Shown here one piece after another: positions 53,452-62,973 of a stretch of 64,000 nucleotides of DNA. The notes beneath the pieces were generated by a model. It worked only from the letters and a program-made list of their open reading frames with translations, searched no databases and was not told the origin of the DNA. Origin of the DNA: an uncultured Anaeroplasmataceae bacterium. Its GTDB lineage: Bacteria; Bacillota_I; Bacilli_A; Acholeplasmatales; Anaeroplasmataceae. The translations under genes were made by a program, and so were the position numbers. The stretch spans positions 51,496-115,495 of the forward strand of contig CALVBA010000001.1 of the NCBI GenBank assembly GCA_944325695.1. The letters run 5' to 3'. How positions within the stretch are numbered: the first letter of the stretch is position 1; each line of letters starts with the position of its first letter.

Positions 53452-54309
53452 ATGAGAAATATTGGTAATATAACAAATACAAGATATATTTTAGATAAAT
53501 ATAATCTACAAGCTAAAAAGAAATTTGGGCAAAATTTTTTAATCGATAGTAATATTATCGATAAGATTGCCTGCGACGATATTATTGATAAACAAACGTT
53601 TGTCGTCGAAATTGGCGGTGGAATCGGTTCATTAACAGAAAAATTAGTAGAAAAAGCCGGATTTGTTTTAACTTATGATATCGATTGTGACATGATTAAA
53701 ATTATATCCGATAACCTTAAAGTTCCTAATTTAGCGTTAATTAATTGTGATATTTTAAAGGCAGATGTTATTTCAGATATAAAAAAGTATAATCAAAATC
53801 AATTAACTAAATTTGTAGTTGTGTCTAATCTACCATATTATATTACAAGTGATATTATTGAACAGTTTTTATCTAAATATAGTTGTTTTAGTCATTATAT
53901 TTTTATGATGCAAAAAGAAGTTTCATTGCGCTTATTAAACAATACACATGATAAAAACTACACTATTTTGAATGTTTTAATCGATTTAGTAGGTAGAAGT
54001 TATAAATTATGTGATGTTGCGCGTAATTTATTTTATCCTGCACCAAATGTTGATTCAACAGTTATTGTAATAGAAGCTAATAAAGTGTTAGATATCGATA
54101 AAAAAATGTTTCATAAGTTAGTAAAACAAGCTTTTTATCAACGACGTAAGACAATCTATAATAATTTTAAATTAATTATGGATGTATCTTTGCTTGATGA
54201 AATGTTTAACGCTTTGAATTTGGATAAAAATTTACGTGTGGAACAGACGGACGCTAGTTTATATATTGATATGGTTAAATATCTAAACCAACACATAAAT
54301 CCATCATAA
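53452..54309 (+). CDS. rsmA: 16S rRNA adenine dimethyltransferase
   Basis: RsmA (KsgA) dimethylates two adenines near the 3' end of 16S rRNA during assembly. The 285 residues show KKFGQNFLIDSNIIDKI, EIGGGIGSLTEKLVEK (SAM binding), and VVSNLPYYITSDII with the NLPY catalytic motif. AGGAGAATAA precedes ATG, with no base between rnmV stop and the rsmA start. Confidence 0.97.
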   Translation: MRNIGNITNTRYILDKYNLQAKKKFGQNFLIDSNIIDKIACDDIIDKQTFVVEIGGGIGSLTEKLVEKAGFVLTYDIDCDMIKIISDNLKVPNLALINCDILKADVISDIKKYNQNQLTKFVVVSNLPYYITSDIIEQFLSKYSCFSHYIFMMQKEVSLRLLNNTHDKNYTILNVLIDLVGRSYKLCDVARNLFYPAPNVDSTVIVIEANKVLDIDKKMFHKLVKQAFYQRRKTIYNNFKLIMDVSLLDEMFNALNLDKNLRVEQTDASLYIDMVKYLNQHINPS

Positions 54310-54327
54310 CATAATATAGGTGATGTT

Positions 54328-55092
54328 ATGCAAGGGGCTTTAGTTTATCGTAAGTCCTATAATAAGGATGTATTGTTTAAAGTTGTTAGAATTGATGGGA
54401 AAATAGCCCATCTTGAAGGTTATAATAATCGATTATCGGCGACAAGTCCACTTAATGATTTAGTCATAGCAAGTATTAATGAAATATCAGAAGCAGATTT
54501 TAACTTTGAAAAAGAAATTGATTTGTTATATGCGAAACTTAGTGGTGTTAATGCCCATGTTACAGGTAAAATTTTACACATCGATGGTGATAATAAATAT
54601 TTAAAAAACTGTCTTCTACTTTATAAAAAATTGGGATTAAATGCTTATGGTTTTCATGTTAAAGAATTTGATTTAGATAAACAAATTATTGCGATTTTAC
54701 AACAAATTAATCCTGATATACTCGTAATTACTGGGCATGATGCGTATAATCGTAAAGGACTTTATAATATGGATAATTATATTAATTCAAATTATTTTGT
54801 GGAATGCTTAAAAAAAATACGTAAATATTATTCTAAAGATGATTTAGTTATTTTTGCTGGAGCTTGTCAATCAAATTTTGAGGCTTTGATATATAGTGGT
54901 TCCAACTTTGCTTCTAGTCCTAATAGAGTTAATATCGATGCTTATGATCCAGCAATTGTGGCGATTAAGTTAGCCACAACATCAATTACAAAAGTAATTG
55001 AAATGGATGATATTTATGATTATGTTAAATCTAAAAATCGCGGTATTTCTGGTGTTGAAACATATGGAAAAATGCGATTAATATATCGGTAG
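54328..55092 (+). CDS. yabG: Sporulation-specific protease YabG
   Basis: A 254-residue spore protease that in Bacillus processes coat proteins in the mother cell. The N-terminus has GALVYRKSYNKDVLFKVVRI, and the catalytic region has GKILHIDGDNKYLKNCL, DILVITGHDAYNRKG, VIFAGACQSNFEALI with the conserved Cys and NFASSPNRVNIDAYDPAI, as in YabG. It follows rsmA by 18 bases and precedes ispE, as in Bacillus, though veg and sspF are missing between. GGTGAT precedes ATG. Confidence 0.9.
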   Translation: MQGALVYRKSYNKDVLFKVVRIDGKIAHLEGYNNRLSATSPLNDLVIASINEISEADFNFEKEIDLLYAKLSGVNAHVTGKILHIDGDNKYLKNCLLLYKKLGLNAYGFHVKEFDLDKQIIAILQQINPDILVITGHDAYNRKGLYNMDNYINSNYFVECLKKIRKYYSKDDLVIFAGACQSNFEALIYSGSNFASSPNRVNIDAYDPAIVAIKLATTSITKVIEMDDIYDYVKSKNRGISGVETYGKMRLIYR

Positions 55093-55101
55093 GTGAAGAT
55101 A

Positions 55102-55908
55102 ATGGATAATGCATATGCTAAAATTAATTTGGCAATAAATGTTCTTGGAAAAAGAAAAGACGGATATCATGAGTTAGATATGATTATGGTTCCTTTAGAG
55201 TTACATGATGATATTGAAGTTGAAAAAAGCGATAAAACAGAAATTATTGGGATGGATTTGCCTTTAGAAGATAATTTGATGTATAAGGCAATTAAGTTAT
55301 TAGAAAAAGAATCAAAAAGATATCTTCCATGTAAAATAACAATTCAAAAGAACATTCCACAGGAAGCTGGTTTAGCTGGTGGTTCAAGTGATTGTAGTTA
55401 TGTTTTGCGCAAAATAAATGAAATATATAATTTAGGATATACATTAGATGAGTTAGCTGTAATCGCATCAAAATTAGGCAGTGATACTGTTTTTTGTATG
55501 TATAATAAACCGGCATTAATTCAAGGGCGTGGAGAATCTATTCAATTTTTAAATTTTTCTATCCCAAACTATTATATTACACTTATTAAACCTAATTATG
55601 GAGCTTTAACCAAAGATGTTTTTAATAATTTAAAACAATATGAGAAACGTGATATTAATTTGGTTATTAAGGCATTACAATGCGATAATCTTGATAAACT
55701 TTCTGATGTCATGTTTAATGATTTGGAAAACTCTACATTCGATCTTTATCCACATTTAAGAACGCTTAAAGAGGCTTTTTCTTATAGGGGATATCATATT
55801 ATGATGTCAGGGAGCGGAACGACTTTATTTATTATTAGTAAAGAAAAAATAACGATTAAAGAAGATGAAAATTATCAAGTAATTTATACGAAAATTAAAA
55901 GTGACTAA
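55102..55908 (+). CDS. ispE: 4-diphosphocytidyl-2-C-methyl-D-erythritol kinase
   Basis: A GHMP-family kinase, 268 residues, in the methylerythritol phosphate isoprenoid pathway. It starts with AYAKINLAINVLGKRKDGYHELDMIM and has the ATP motif PQEAGLAGGSSDCS, plus MMSGSGTTLFI near the C-terminus. The frame extends to GTG 55093 but ATG 55102 follows AGGTGAAGAT and is the real start. It shares the yabG transcript. A weak hairpin lies after the stop. Confidence 0.93.
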   Translation: MDNAYAKINLAINVLGKRKDGYHELDMIMVPLELHDDIEVEKSDKTEIIGMDLPLEDNLMYKAIKLLEKESKRYLPCKITIQKNIPQEAGLAGGSSDCSYVLRKINEIYNLGYTLDELAVIASKLGSDTVFCMYNKPALIQGRGESIQFLNFSIPNYYITLIKPNYGALTKDVFNNLKQYEKRDINLVIKALQCDNLDKLSDVMFNDLENSTFDLYPHLRTLKEAFSYRGYHIMMSGSGTTLFIISKEKITIKEDENYQVIYTKIKSD

Positions 55909-55927
55909 TAATTTAAAAATAAGATAA

Positions 55928-55952
55928 AAAATGTGGAAAATTCCATTTTTTT
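55928..55952 (+). terminator. Weak terminator after ispE
   Basis: A short stem TGGA/TCCA, with adjacent AT pairs, and a run of seven T. The hairpin is poor, so this is uncertain. Confidence 0.4.
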
Positions 55953-55956
55953 AAAA

Positions 55957-55985
55957 TTGCAAAATAATTGCTTGTTGTGTATAAT
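55957..55985 (+). promoter_or_regulatory. Promoter of prs
   Basis: TTGCAA (55957-55962), a 17-base spacer and TATAAT (55980-55985), about 40 bases before the prs ATG. Confidence 0.85.
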
Positions 55986-56025
55986 ATACGATGGAAGTTA
56001 TTTTAAGAAGTCGGAGGAAAATATA

Positions 56026-57009
56026 ATGCCAGTTTTAAATGGAAAAAAAGTCAAATTATTCTCTTTAAATGCTAACCGTGAACTTGCAATTGAAATTGCA
56101 GAGTCAATCGGTATTGAATTAGGTGATTGTGATGTTTTACATTTTGCGGATGGAGAAATTAATGTAAGCATTAATGAAACAGTTCGCGGACACGATGTTT
56201 TTATTGTTCAACCAACAAGTGCTCCTGTAAATGATCATTTAATGGAACTTTTAATTGCCATGGACGCTTTAAAACGTGCTTCGGCTAAAACAATCAACTT
56301 AGTTATTCCTTATTATGGATATTGTAGACAAGATCGTAAAGTTCGAAGCAGACAACCAATTAGTGCAAAGTTAGTAGCAGATCTTTTAACAGCTGCTGGA
56401 GCTGACCGTGTTATTTGTATGGATTTACATGCAGCTCAAATTCAAGGATTCTTTAATATTCCAATCGATAATTTTATGGGATTACCGATTTTAGCTAATT
56501 ATTTATTAGATAAGAATTTAGAAGATGTGGTTATTGTTTCACCTGATCACGGTGGTACAACACGTGCTCGTGAGTTTGGAAAAGTTTTAAATGCACCAAT
56601 TGCGATTATTGATAAACGTCGCCCAGAAGCAAATAAAGCTGAAGTTATGAATATCATTGGCAACGTTGAAGGTAAGACATGTGTCTTAGTTGATGATATT
56701 GTTGATACAGCTGGAACTTTAACGGCTGGAGCTGATGCTTTAATGAAAGCTGGTGCTAAAGCTGTTTATGCTGCTTGTACACACGGATTATTAAGTAAAA
56801 ATGCATGTGAAAGAATTGAAAATTCACCAATTAAAGAAATGATCATCACAAATACAATTAAATTAAGTGATGAAAAATATACACCAAAGATTAAACGCTT
56901 ATCTGTTGGATCACTATTAGGACATGGAATTTTACGTATTTTAAGTGATGAACCATTATCTGGATTATTCACTTATTCATATGATCCAAGTAAACGAGAA
57001 TTATTATAA
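56026..57009 (+). CDS. prs: Ribose-phosphate pyrophosphokinase
   Basis: A 327-residue enzyme that makes PRPP from ribose 5-phosphate and ATP for purines, pyrimidines, His and Trp. It begins [21 protein letters not shown] and has [41 protein letters not shown] (ATP site) and [20 protein letters not shown] (PRPP motif). An open frame extends upstream to 55933, but ATG 56026 follows GGAGG by eight bases and fits the family start. pth begins on the last base of its stop. Confidence 0.97.
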   Translation: MPVLNGKKVKLFSLNANRELAIEIAESIGIELGDCDVLHFADGEINVSINETVRGHDVFIVQPTSAPVNDHLMELLIAMDALKRASAKTINLVIPYYGYCRQDRKVRSRQPISAKLVADLLTAAGADRVICMDLHAAQIQGFFNIPIDNFMGLPILANYLLDKNLEDVVIVSPDHGGTTRAREFGKVLNAPIAIIDKRRPEANKAEVMNIIGNVEGKTCVLVDDIVDTAGTLTAGADALMKAGAKAVYAACTHGLLSKNACERIENSPIKEMIITNTIKLSDEKYTPKIKRLSVGSLLGHGILRILSDEPLSGLFTYSYDPSKRELL

Positions 57010-57569
57010 TGAAAGTTATTGTTGGTCTAGGTAATCCTGGAGATGAATATCGTTTAACACGTCATAATGTTGGCTTTATGACTGTTGATGAAATAGCTAA
57101 AAAGCATCACGTTGATTTTAAACTTGATGCTAAATTAAAAGCCTTTATAGCGATTATTCCAGGAGTAAATAAAACGATTTTAGTAAAACCTGTAACTTAT
57201 ATGAATCTATCAGGTGAAGCGGTTAGTGCTGTTTTACGATATTACAAAGTAGAGATAGATGACCTTTTAGTGATTTATGATGATTTAGACTTAGATGTTG
57301 GGAAACTTCGTTTACGCCAAAGTGGTAGTGCAGGTGGACATAATGGAATTAAAAGTTTGATTGCTCATTTAAAAACACAAGATTTTAAACGTGTTAGAAT
57401 TGGTATTTCTCGCAACAAAATGATGAATGTTGCTGATTATGTGCTATCTAAATTTTCAGAAGACGATATGGCTTTAATTAATCAAGCAAAAGCCAAAGTT
57501 GTTGATTTATCTTTCGAATTCATTAAAGATGTCAGTTTTCATAAACTGATGTCACAATATAATCAGTAA
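57009..57569 (+). CDS. pth: Peptidyl-tRNA hydrolase
   Basis: A 186-residue enzyme that releases tRNA from peptides that drop off the ribosome. It starts [24 protein letters not shown] and has the conserved KPVTYMNLSGEAV, VIYDDLDLDVGKLRLRQSGSAGGHNGIKSLI, with the catalytic His (TRHNVG), Asp and Asn residues. ATG overlaps the prs stop by one base (TAATG). In Bacillus the orthologue is called spoVC and is essential. Confidence 0.97.
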   Translation: MKVIVGLGNPGDEYRLTRHNVGFMTVDEIAKKHHVDFKLDAKLKAFIAIIPGVNKTILVKPVTYMNLSGEAVSAVLRYYKVEIDDLLVIYDDLDLDVGKLRLRQSGSAGGHNGIKSLIAHLKTQDFKRVRIGISRNKMMNVADYVLSKFSEDDMALINQAKAKVVDLSFEFIKDVSFHKLMSQYNQ

Positions 57570-57572
57570 GAG

Positions 57573-57593
57573 CCTCTTTTTACAGAGGTTTTT
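57573..57593 (+). terminator. Terminator after pth
   Basis: CCTCT/AGAGG stem with a six-base loop and TTTTT. Confidence 0.75.
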
Positions 57594-57622
57594 GCGTTTA
57601 ATAAGAAGGGAAGTGACTTAAA

Positions 57623-60600
57623 TTGCTTTTAGAAAAATATCGACCGTTATTTATCAAAAAGACTGGTGTTATTAAAGGAACTGTTGATGAATTTGATTTT
57701 AATTTTTTAAAAGAGTCTTTTCTTAGCGGTGATGAATCCATTTTTATTGTAGTGCCTAATTTATATCGTGCCCAAAGTTTTTATGATAACTTATGTCAGT
57801 TAATAAACCCTGATGACTGTCTTTTTTTTCCATGTGATGAGCTTATAAGTAGCCAAATGTTATTATCAAATGATGAATTTCGATTTGAAAGAATTCATAC
57901 GATTAATGAGTTAATCAAAAGCAATACTAAAAAAATGATTATTACTCATTTAACCGGAGCTTTGAAAGTTGAAAGACCTAAAAGAATATGGGAGAGTAGT
58001 CATTTAAGTTTAGTACTGAATAGAGAATATGATATTGATGATGTTGCTTTAATTATTAATAATTTAGGTTATGAACGTGTTTATACAGTCGAAAAAGTCG
58101 GGCAATACGCTAAACGTGGATCTATTTTAGATGTTTACCCGTTTAATAGTGAGTATGCTTATCGACTTGATTTTGATTTTGATGAATTAACTTCAATTAA
58201 AATTTTTGATATTGAAACGCAACGGTCTTCTAAAAAAACTATCGAACAATTAGAGATTGCACCTATTTTTGAACTTTTTTATTCTGATGATGAATTAAAA
58301 CAAGTTATAGAAAAAATTTCATCATTAAATGTAAAAGAAGATATTGAGGCATTAAAAAATCGTGAAAATCTCGGGATAATGGCTAAATATATCGCTTTTT
58401 TTGATGATGATAATACTAACATTTTTTCATTTAGAGATAATAAGAAAATTTATTTTGTAGAAGAAGAAACACAAAAAACGATGTATAGTCAGATGGTTAA
58501 AGATATCCACAATTTCACAAGTACAAAAGGTGAGTTATCAATTCTTAAATTAGGAAATTATAAAACAATTGATGAAATTTTGGCTTATCCCCATGTTTCT
58601 TTAATGCATGCTTATGATGATTATATTTCAGATGATGTTTATGATATTAAATGTAGTAGTTTTTCTAAGTATGATGGAAACTTTTTAAAATTAATTCAAG
58701 ATTTAAAAGATAACTTATTAACAAAAACAATTATTATTTCTTTTGATGATGAAAAACGCTTTAATCATTTTAAAAAGTTTTTATTAGATAATAATTTAGG
58801 ATATAATATTGTTTCTAATAATAATATTGTAGATAAAACAATTAATCTAACAATGCAAAAATATGCTCCAGTGATTTTAGATAATTATTTTGTTTTAAAT
58901 GAAGATTATATCTATAATCATCACAAGGTTAAAATTCGAGCTAAATATAAGGCTATTTTTAAAAATAGCAAGAAAATCAATAACCATGAGGAGTTAAAAG
59001 TTGGCGATTACATCGTTCATTATGACCGTGGGATTGGACGTTATTTAGGCTTAAAAACAATGGAAATTGATGGTTTAAAGCGCGATTATTTACATATTGA
59101 ATATGCTAAAGATGTTTCATTATACATTGCGATTGAAGAAATCTCATCTATTCAAAAGTATAGTGGAAGTGAAGGTGTTAAACCAAAACTTTCTACAATT
59201 GGTGGTTCAGATTGGGCTAAAACAAAACTAAAGGTAAAAAGTAAAATTAATGATATATCCGATCGTTTAATTAAACTTTATGCGACGCGTAAAGATGCTC
59301 AAGGATTTGCATTTGCAAGTGATACAAAGGAAGAAGAAGATTTTGCTAAAGATTTTGGTTATGAAGAAACAAGTGATCAAATGCAAGCAATTAACGATGT
59401 AAAAAATGACATGATGTCAACACGGCCAATGGACAGACTGGTTTGTGGGGATGTTGGATATGGAAAAACCGAAGTAGCTTTAAGAGGAGCTTTTAAGGCG
59501 ATTATGAATGGTAAACAAGTGGCTTATTTAGTTCCAACAACTATTTTAGCTCGCCAACATTACTACACTTTTAAAAAGCGAATGGAAAAATACGGAGTTA
59601 ATGTAGCATTGTTAAGTCGTATGGTTCCATTAAAAGAACGCAAACTAATTATAAGTGGTTTATTATCAGGAACGGTTGATGTTGTTGTTGGGACACATGC
59701 CTTACTTTCTAAAGATATAAAATTTAAAGATTTAGGTCTTTTAATTACCGATGAGGAACAACGTTTTGGTGTATCCCATAAAGAAAAAATTAAAGAAATG
59801 AAAGTCAATGTGGATAGTATTATGCTTAGTGCAACACCGATTCCACGAACGTTACAAATGTCATTATTAGGGATTAAAGAACTATCAATGATTTCAACAC
59901 CTCCTAAGAATCGTTATCCTGTTCAAACATATGTTATAAAACGTAATGATACAATAATTAAGGAAGCCATTGAACATGAATTATCGCGTAATGGACAGGT
60001 TTTCTATTTATATAATCGCACTGATAACATTGAGGAGATGTGCGATCATATTAAAAAAATTGTTCCTGAAGCTAAAGTTTGTTTTGCTCATGGAAAATTA
60101 GATAAAAATGTTTTAGAAGATACATTAATTCGTTTTATTGATCATGAATTTAATGTAATGGTTTGTACGACGATTATTGAAACAGGAATTGATATTCCTG
60201 ATTCTAACACATTAATAATTCACGATGCTGATAAGTTAGGGTTATCACAACTTTACCAAATTCGCGGACGTGTTGGCCGTAGTGATAAGGTTGCTTATGC
60301 TTATTTATTGTATGACGATAATAAAGTATTAACTTCGGATGCGATAAAACGTTTAGAGGTTATTAAAGAATTTACTGAATTAGGCAGTGGATTTAAAATA
60401 GCTTTACGTGATTTGTCAATTCGTGGTGCAGGGGATTTATTAGGAGATGAACAATCGGGGTTTATTGATAGTGTCGGTTTAGATTTATATATGAAAATTT
60501 TAGAAGATACAATTTTAGAAAAACAAGGTAAAAAAGAAGTCGAAAAGGAAGTTACCTTGATTCAACCGATTAAGTCTAATCGCTTTATTAATGATGAATA

Positions 60601-61009
60601 TATTGCAAATGATGATGTCAAAATTGAGATTCATAAACGTATTTTCGCTTTACAAACATTAGCTGAAGCTAATGACTTAAAAGAGGAATTAATCGATCGA
60701 TTTGGTGAAATTGATGAGGAATTAGAAGAGTATATTTATGAAAAATTATTTGATAATTTATGCATTAAATTGGATATTGAACGAATTATCAAAGATAAAA
60801 ATGATGAAATTTTAGAATATATGATGTCGAAAGAACAAAGCGATAAAGTTGATGGTGAAAAATTATTTATGTTAGCTTCTTCTATCTCTAGTGCCATTAG
60901 TTTTAATTATAAGAATTATAAAATTTCTATTATTATTAATAAACGATTAATGGGATCTAAATGGTTATATTTAATGGCGAATTTTTTTGATGGAATTGCT
61001 AAAATGTAA
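57623..61009 (+). CDS. mfd: Transcription-repair coupling factor
   Basis: A 1128-residue translocase that displaces stalled RNA polymerase and recruits UvrA to damage. The N-terminal UvrB-like region includes GSILDVYPFNSEYAYRLDFD. The RNA polymerase interaction domain has KVGDYIVHYDRGIGRYLGLKTME. The motor has Walker A CGDVGYGKTEVALR (about residue 609), DEEQRFGV, LSATPIPRTLQMSLLGIKELS and GRVGRSDKVAYAY. The TTG start follows GAAGGGAAGTGA; no better codon is in reach. The Bacillus neighbour fin is absent. The order pth-mfd-spoVT matches Bacillus. Confidence 0.96.
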   Translation: MLLEKYRPLFIKKTGVIKGTVDEFDFNFLKESFLSGDESIFIVVPNLYRAQSFYDNLCQLINPDDCLFFPCDELISSQMLLSNDEFRFERIHTINELIKSNTKKMIITHLTGALKVERPKRIWESSHLSLVLNREYDIDDVALIINNLGYERVYTVEKVGQYAKRGSILDVYPFNSEYAYRLDFDFDELTSIKIFDIETQRSSKKTIEQLEIAPIFELFYSDDELKQVIEKISSLNVKEDIEALKNRENLGIMAKYIAFFDDDNTNIFSFRDNKKIYFVEEETQKTMYSQMVKDIHNFTSTKGELSILKLGNYKTIDEILAYPHVSLMHAYDDYISDDVYDIKCSSFSKYDGNFLKLIQDLKDNLLTKTIIISFDDEKRFNHFKKFLLDNNLGYNIVSNNNIVDKTINLTMQKYAPVILDNYFVLNEDYIYNHHKVKIRAKYKAIFKNSKKINNHEELKVGDYIVHYDRGIGRYLGLKTMEIDGLKRDYLHIEYAKDVSLYIAIEEISSIQKYSGSEGVKPKLSTIGGSDWAKTKLKVKSKINDISDRLIKLYATRKDAQGFAFASDTKEEEDFAKDFGYEETSDQMQAINDVKNDMMSTRPMDRLVCGDVGYGKTEVALRGAFKAIMNGKQVAYLVPTTILARQHYYTFKKRMEKYGVNVALLSRMVPLKERKLIISGLLSGTVDVVVGTHALLSKDIKFKDLGLLITDEEQRFGVSHKEKIKEMKVNVDSIMLSATPIPRTLQMSLLGIKELSMISTPPKNRYPVQTYVIKRNDTIIKEAIEHELSRNGQVFYLYNRTDNIEEMCDHIKKIVPEAKVCFAHGKLDKNVLEDTLIRFIDHEFNVMVCTTIIETGIDIPDSNTLIIHDADKLGLSQLYQIRGRVGRSDKVAYAYLLYDDNKVLTSDAIKRLEVIKEFTELGSGFKIALRDLSIRGAGDLLGDEQSGFIDSVGLDLYMKILEDTILEKQGKKEVEKEVTLIQPIKSNRFINDEYIANDDVKIEIHKRIFALQTLAEANDLKEELIDRFGEIDEELEEYIYEKLFDNLCIKLDIERIIKDKNDEILEYMMSKEQSDKVDGEKLFMLASSISSAISFNYKNYKISIIINKRLMGSKWLYLMANFFDGIAKM

Positions 61010-61070
61010 AAAAATGTTTTTTTATAGTATATTGTTTTTATTTTATAAAATAATATAATTGGTGATAAAT

Positions 61071-61577
61071 ATTAAAGAAACAGGAATCATTCGAAAAATT
61101 GATGAGCTAGGTAGAATAGTTATTCCAAAAGAAATTAGAAAAAAATTACGAATTACATCGAAAGATTATTTAGATATCTTTTTGGAAAATGAACAAATTA
61201 TTTTAATGAAATATGATTTATATGATGATTTAACATCCCTTTTTAATTTACTAGAAGCTATTTCAGTATCGTTTAAAATTGATGTAGTTTTTGCATTAGA
61301 AGATAACGTTGTTTATTCAACTGATCCTTTTGTAACAACAAAAGATGTTATTACAAAAAAATATCTACACGAATTAAATGGGATTGATATTTTAAGGATT
61401 AGCCCTTTTGAAATGTTTTTTAACAAAGAAATTAATGCGGTTTATTATGCCAAAAAATTACTTATTAATAGTGAAGATGTGGGTGTTTTAATCTTTAAAA
61501 CGACGGAAATTAAAGATTTGTTAAATATATTTAAACTGATTGAAGCTTTCGTGTTTAAAGATACTAATATCGAATAA
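61071..61577 (+). CDS. spoVT: Stage V sporulation regulator SpoVT (AbrB family), ATT start
   Basis: A 168-residue regulator. The N-terminal AbrB-type swapped-hairpin domain reads KETGIIRKIDELGRIVIPKEIRKKLRI in outline, very close to SpoVT of Bacillus, followed by a GAF-like sensor. SpoVT controls forespore genes. Alignment places the initiator Met exactly on ATT at 61071, four bases after GGTGAT (61061-61066). In-frame TTG 61059 and GTG 61062 exist but have no Shine-Dalgarno and would add residues not found in the family. Its place after mfd is as in Bacillus. Confidence 0.88.
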   Translation: MKETGIIRKIDELGRIVIPKEIRKKLRITSKDYLDIFLENEQIILMKYDLYDDLTSLFNLLEAISVSFKIDVVFALEDNVVYSTDPFVTTKDVITKKYLHELNGIDILRISPFEMFFNKEINAVYYAKKLLINSEDVGVLIFKTTEIKDLLNIFKLIEAFVFKDTNIE

Positions 61578-61599
61578 AGAGATTAAATTCTCTTTTTTG
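61576..61599 (+). terminator. Terminator after spoVT
   Basis: AAAGAGA/TCTCTTT stem with a six-base loop and T run, overlapping the stop. Confidence 0.75.
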
Positions 61600-61672
61600 A
61601 TTTAGTTATTTTAGATGTATTATCGTTGAATAATAGTAGTAATTATTATAAAATTTAAAAGAGGTGATTAAC

Positions 61673-62878
61673 ATGGAATGTGTTACAAAAATAAATGAAA
61701 ACTTATATTATGTTGGTGGTAGTGAACGAAAAATTCACTTATTTGAAAATATGTTTCCTGTTCCAAATGGGGTATCTTATAATTCTTATTTATTGGTTGA
61801 TGAAAAAACGGTTTTATTTGATACAGTAGACTGGTCAATTGGTGATTTATTTTTAGAAAATATTGAATTTGTATTAAATGGTCGTCCGTTAGACTATTTG
61901 ATTGTTAATCATATGGAATTAGATCATAGCAAAATGGTTAAAGTTATTTTAGAAAAATACCCAACGACTAAAGTTGTTTTAAATCAAAAGGCTTTGGCGA
62001 TGTTAAATGCTTTTGTGCATAGCGATTATACTAGTCGTGCGATTATAGTTAATGAATTTGATACTTTAAAAGTTGGTGAACATGAATTTACTTTTGTATT
62101 TGCTCCAATGGTGCATTGGCCAGAAGTAATGATGACATATGATAAAAAAGATAAAATTTTATTTAGTGCTGATGCTTTTGGATCTTTTGGGTCACTAGAT
62201 GGTAATATCTTTAGTTCTGATATTGATATAGATAGTGAATACTATAGTGAAATGCGTCGTTACTATGCCAATATTGTTGGTAAGTTTGGACAAGCTGTAA
62301 CTAACGTTTTAAATAAAGCTAAAGATTTAGAAATTAAGATGATTTGCCCATTACACGGAGCGATTTGGAACGACAAAATCGATATTATTTTACGCAAATA
62401 TAAAACATGGAGCAGTTATCTACCAGAAGATAATACAGTAAGTATTTATTATGCTTCAATGTATGGTAATACCGAAAATGCATGTTACGCATTAGCTAAT
62501 GCTTTAGCTAAACGTAATATTAAAAATATTAAAATGTTTGATGTTAGTAAAACAGATATTTCATATTTGATTTCAGATGTTTTTAGAACTAAAACAATTG
62601 TTATAGCATCTCCAACATATAACGGAGGGTTATATCCGAAAATGGAAAACTTTTTGACTGATTTAAATGCTTTAAATGTGCAAAACAAACATGTCGCAAT
62701 CATTGAAAATGGTACATGGGCTATTACAGCATCTAAATTAATTAAAAAACACTTAGAGCCATTAAAAAATATAACTTTAATTAATAAAGAATTACGTATT
62801 TCTTCGAATTTATGCAATAATCAAAAATTAATTATTGATGAAATGGCTGATGAAATTGGTAAATCATTAGAAGCTTAG
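61673..62878 (+). CDS. fprA: Flavodiiron protein (FprA family)
   Basis: A 401-residue A-type flavoprotein. The N-terminal lactamase-like domain carries the diiron ligands in VNHMELDHSKMV and PMVHWPEVMMTY plus FSADAFGSFG; the C-terminal flavodoxin-like domain has SMYGNTENACYALANAL for FMN binding. These proteins reduce O2 or NO to protect anaerobes. ATG 61673 follows GAGGTGAT; ATT 61664 is not the start. A terminator overlaps the stop codon. Confidence 0.93.
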   Translation: MECVTKINENLYYVGGSERKIHLFENMFPVPNGVSYNSYLLVDEKTVLFDTVDWSIGDLFLENIEFVLNGRPLDYLIVNHMELDHSKMVKVILEKYPTTKVVLNQKALAMLNAFVHSDYTSRAIIVNEFDTLKVGEHEFTFVFAPMVHWPEVMMTYDKKDKILFSADAFGSFGSLDGNIFSSDIDIDSEYYSEMRRYYANIVGKFGQAVTNVLNKAKDLEIKMICPLHGAIWNDKIDIILRKYKTWSSYLPEDNTVSIYYASMYGNTENACYALANALAKRNIKNIKMFDVSKTDISYLISDVFRTKTIVIASPTYNGGLYPKMENFLTDLNALNVQNKHVAIIENGTWAITASKLIKKHLEPLKNITLINKELRISSNLCNNQKLIIDEMADEIGKSLEA

Positions 62879-62901
62879 GATAATCTATAGCTTCTTTTTT
62901 T
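62869..62901 (+). terminator. Terminator overlapping the fprA stop
   Basis: AGAAGCT/AGCTTCT with a 13-base loop and TTTTTTT; the left arm lies in the coding region. Confidence 0.8.
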
Positions 62902-62973
62902 ATAAACTATGGATAATTTATAAAAGTATAGTATAATATAAGGAGTATAAATATATTTTAGGGGTGTTAAAAG

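Noticed and set aside
55933..56025. N-terminal extension of prs
   Set aside because: The extension overlaps the promoter and does not resemble the family; ATG 56026 follows GGAGG.
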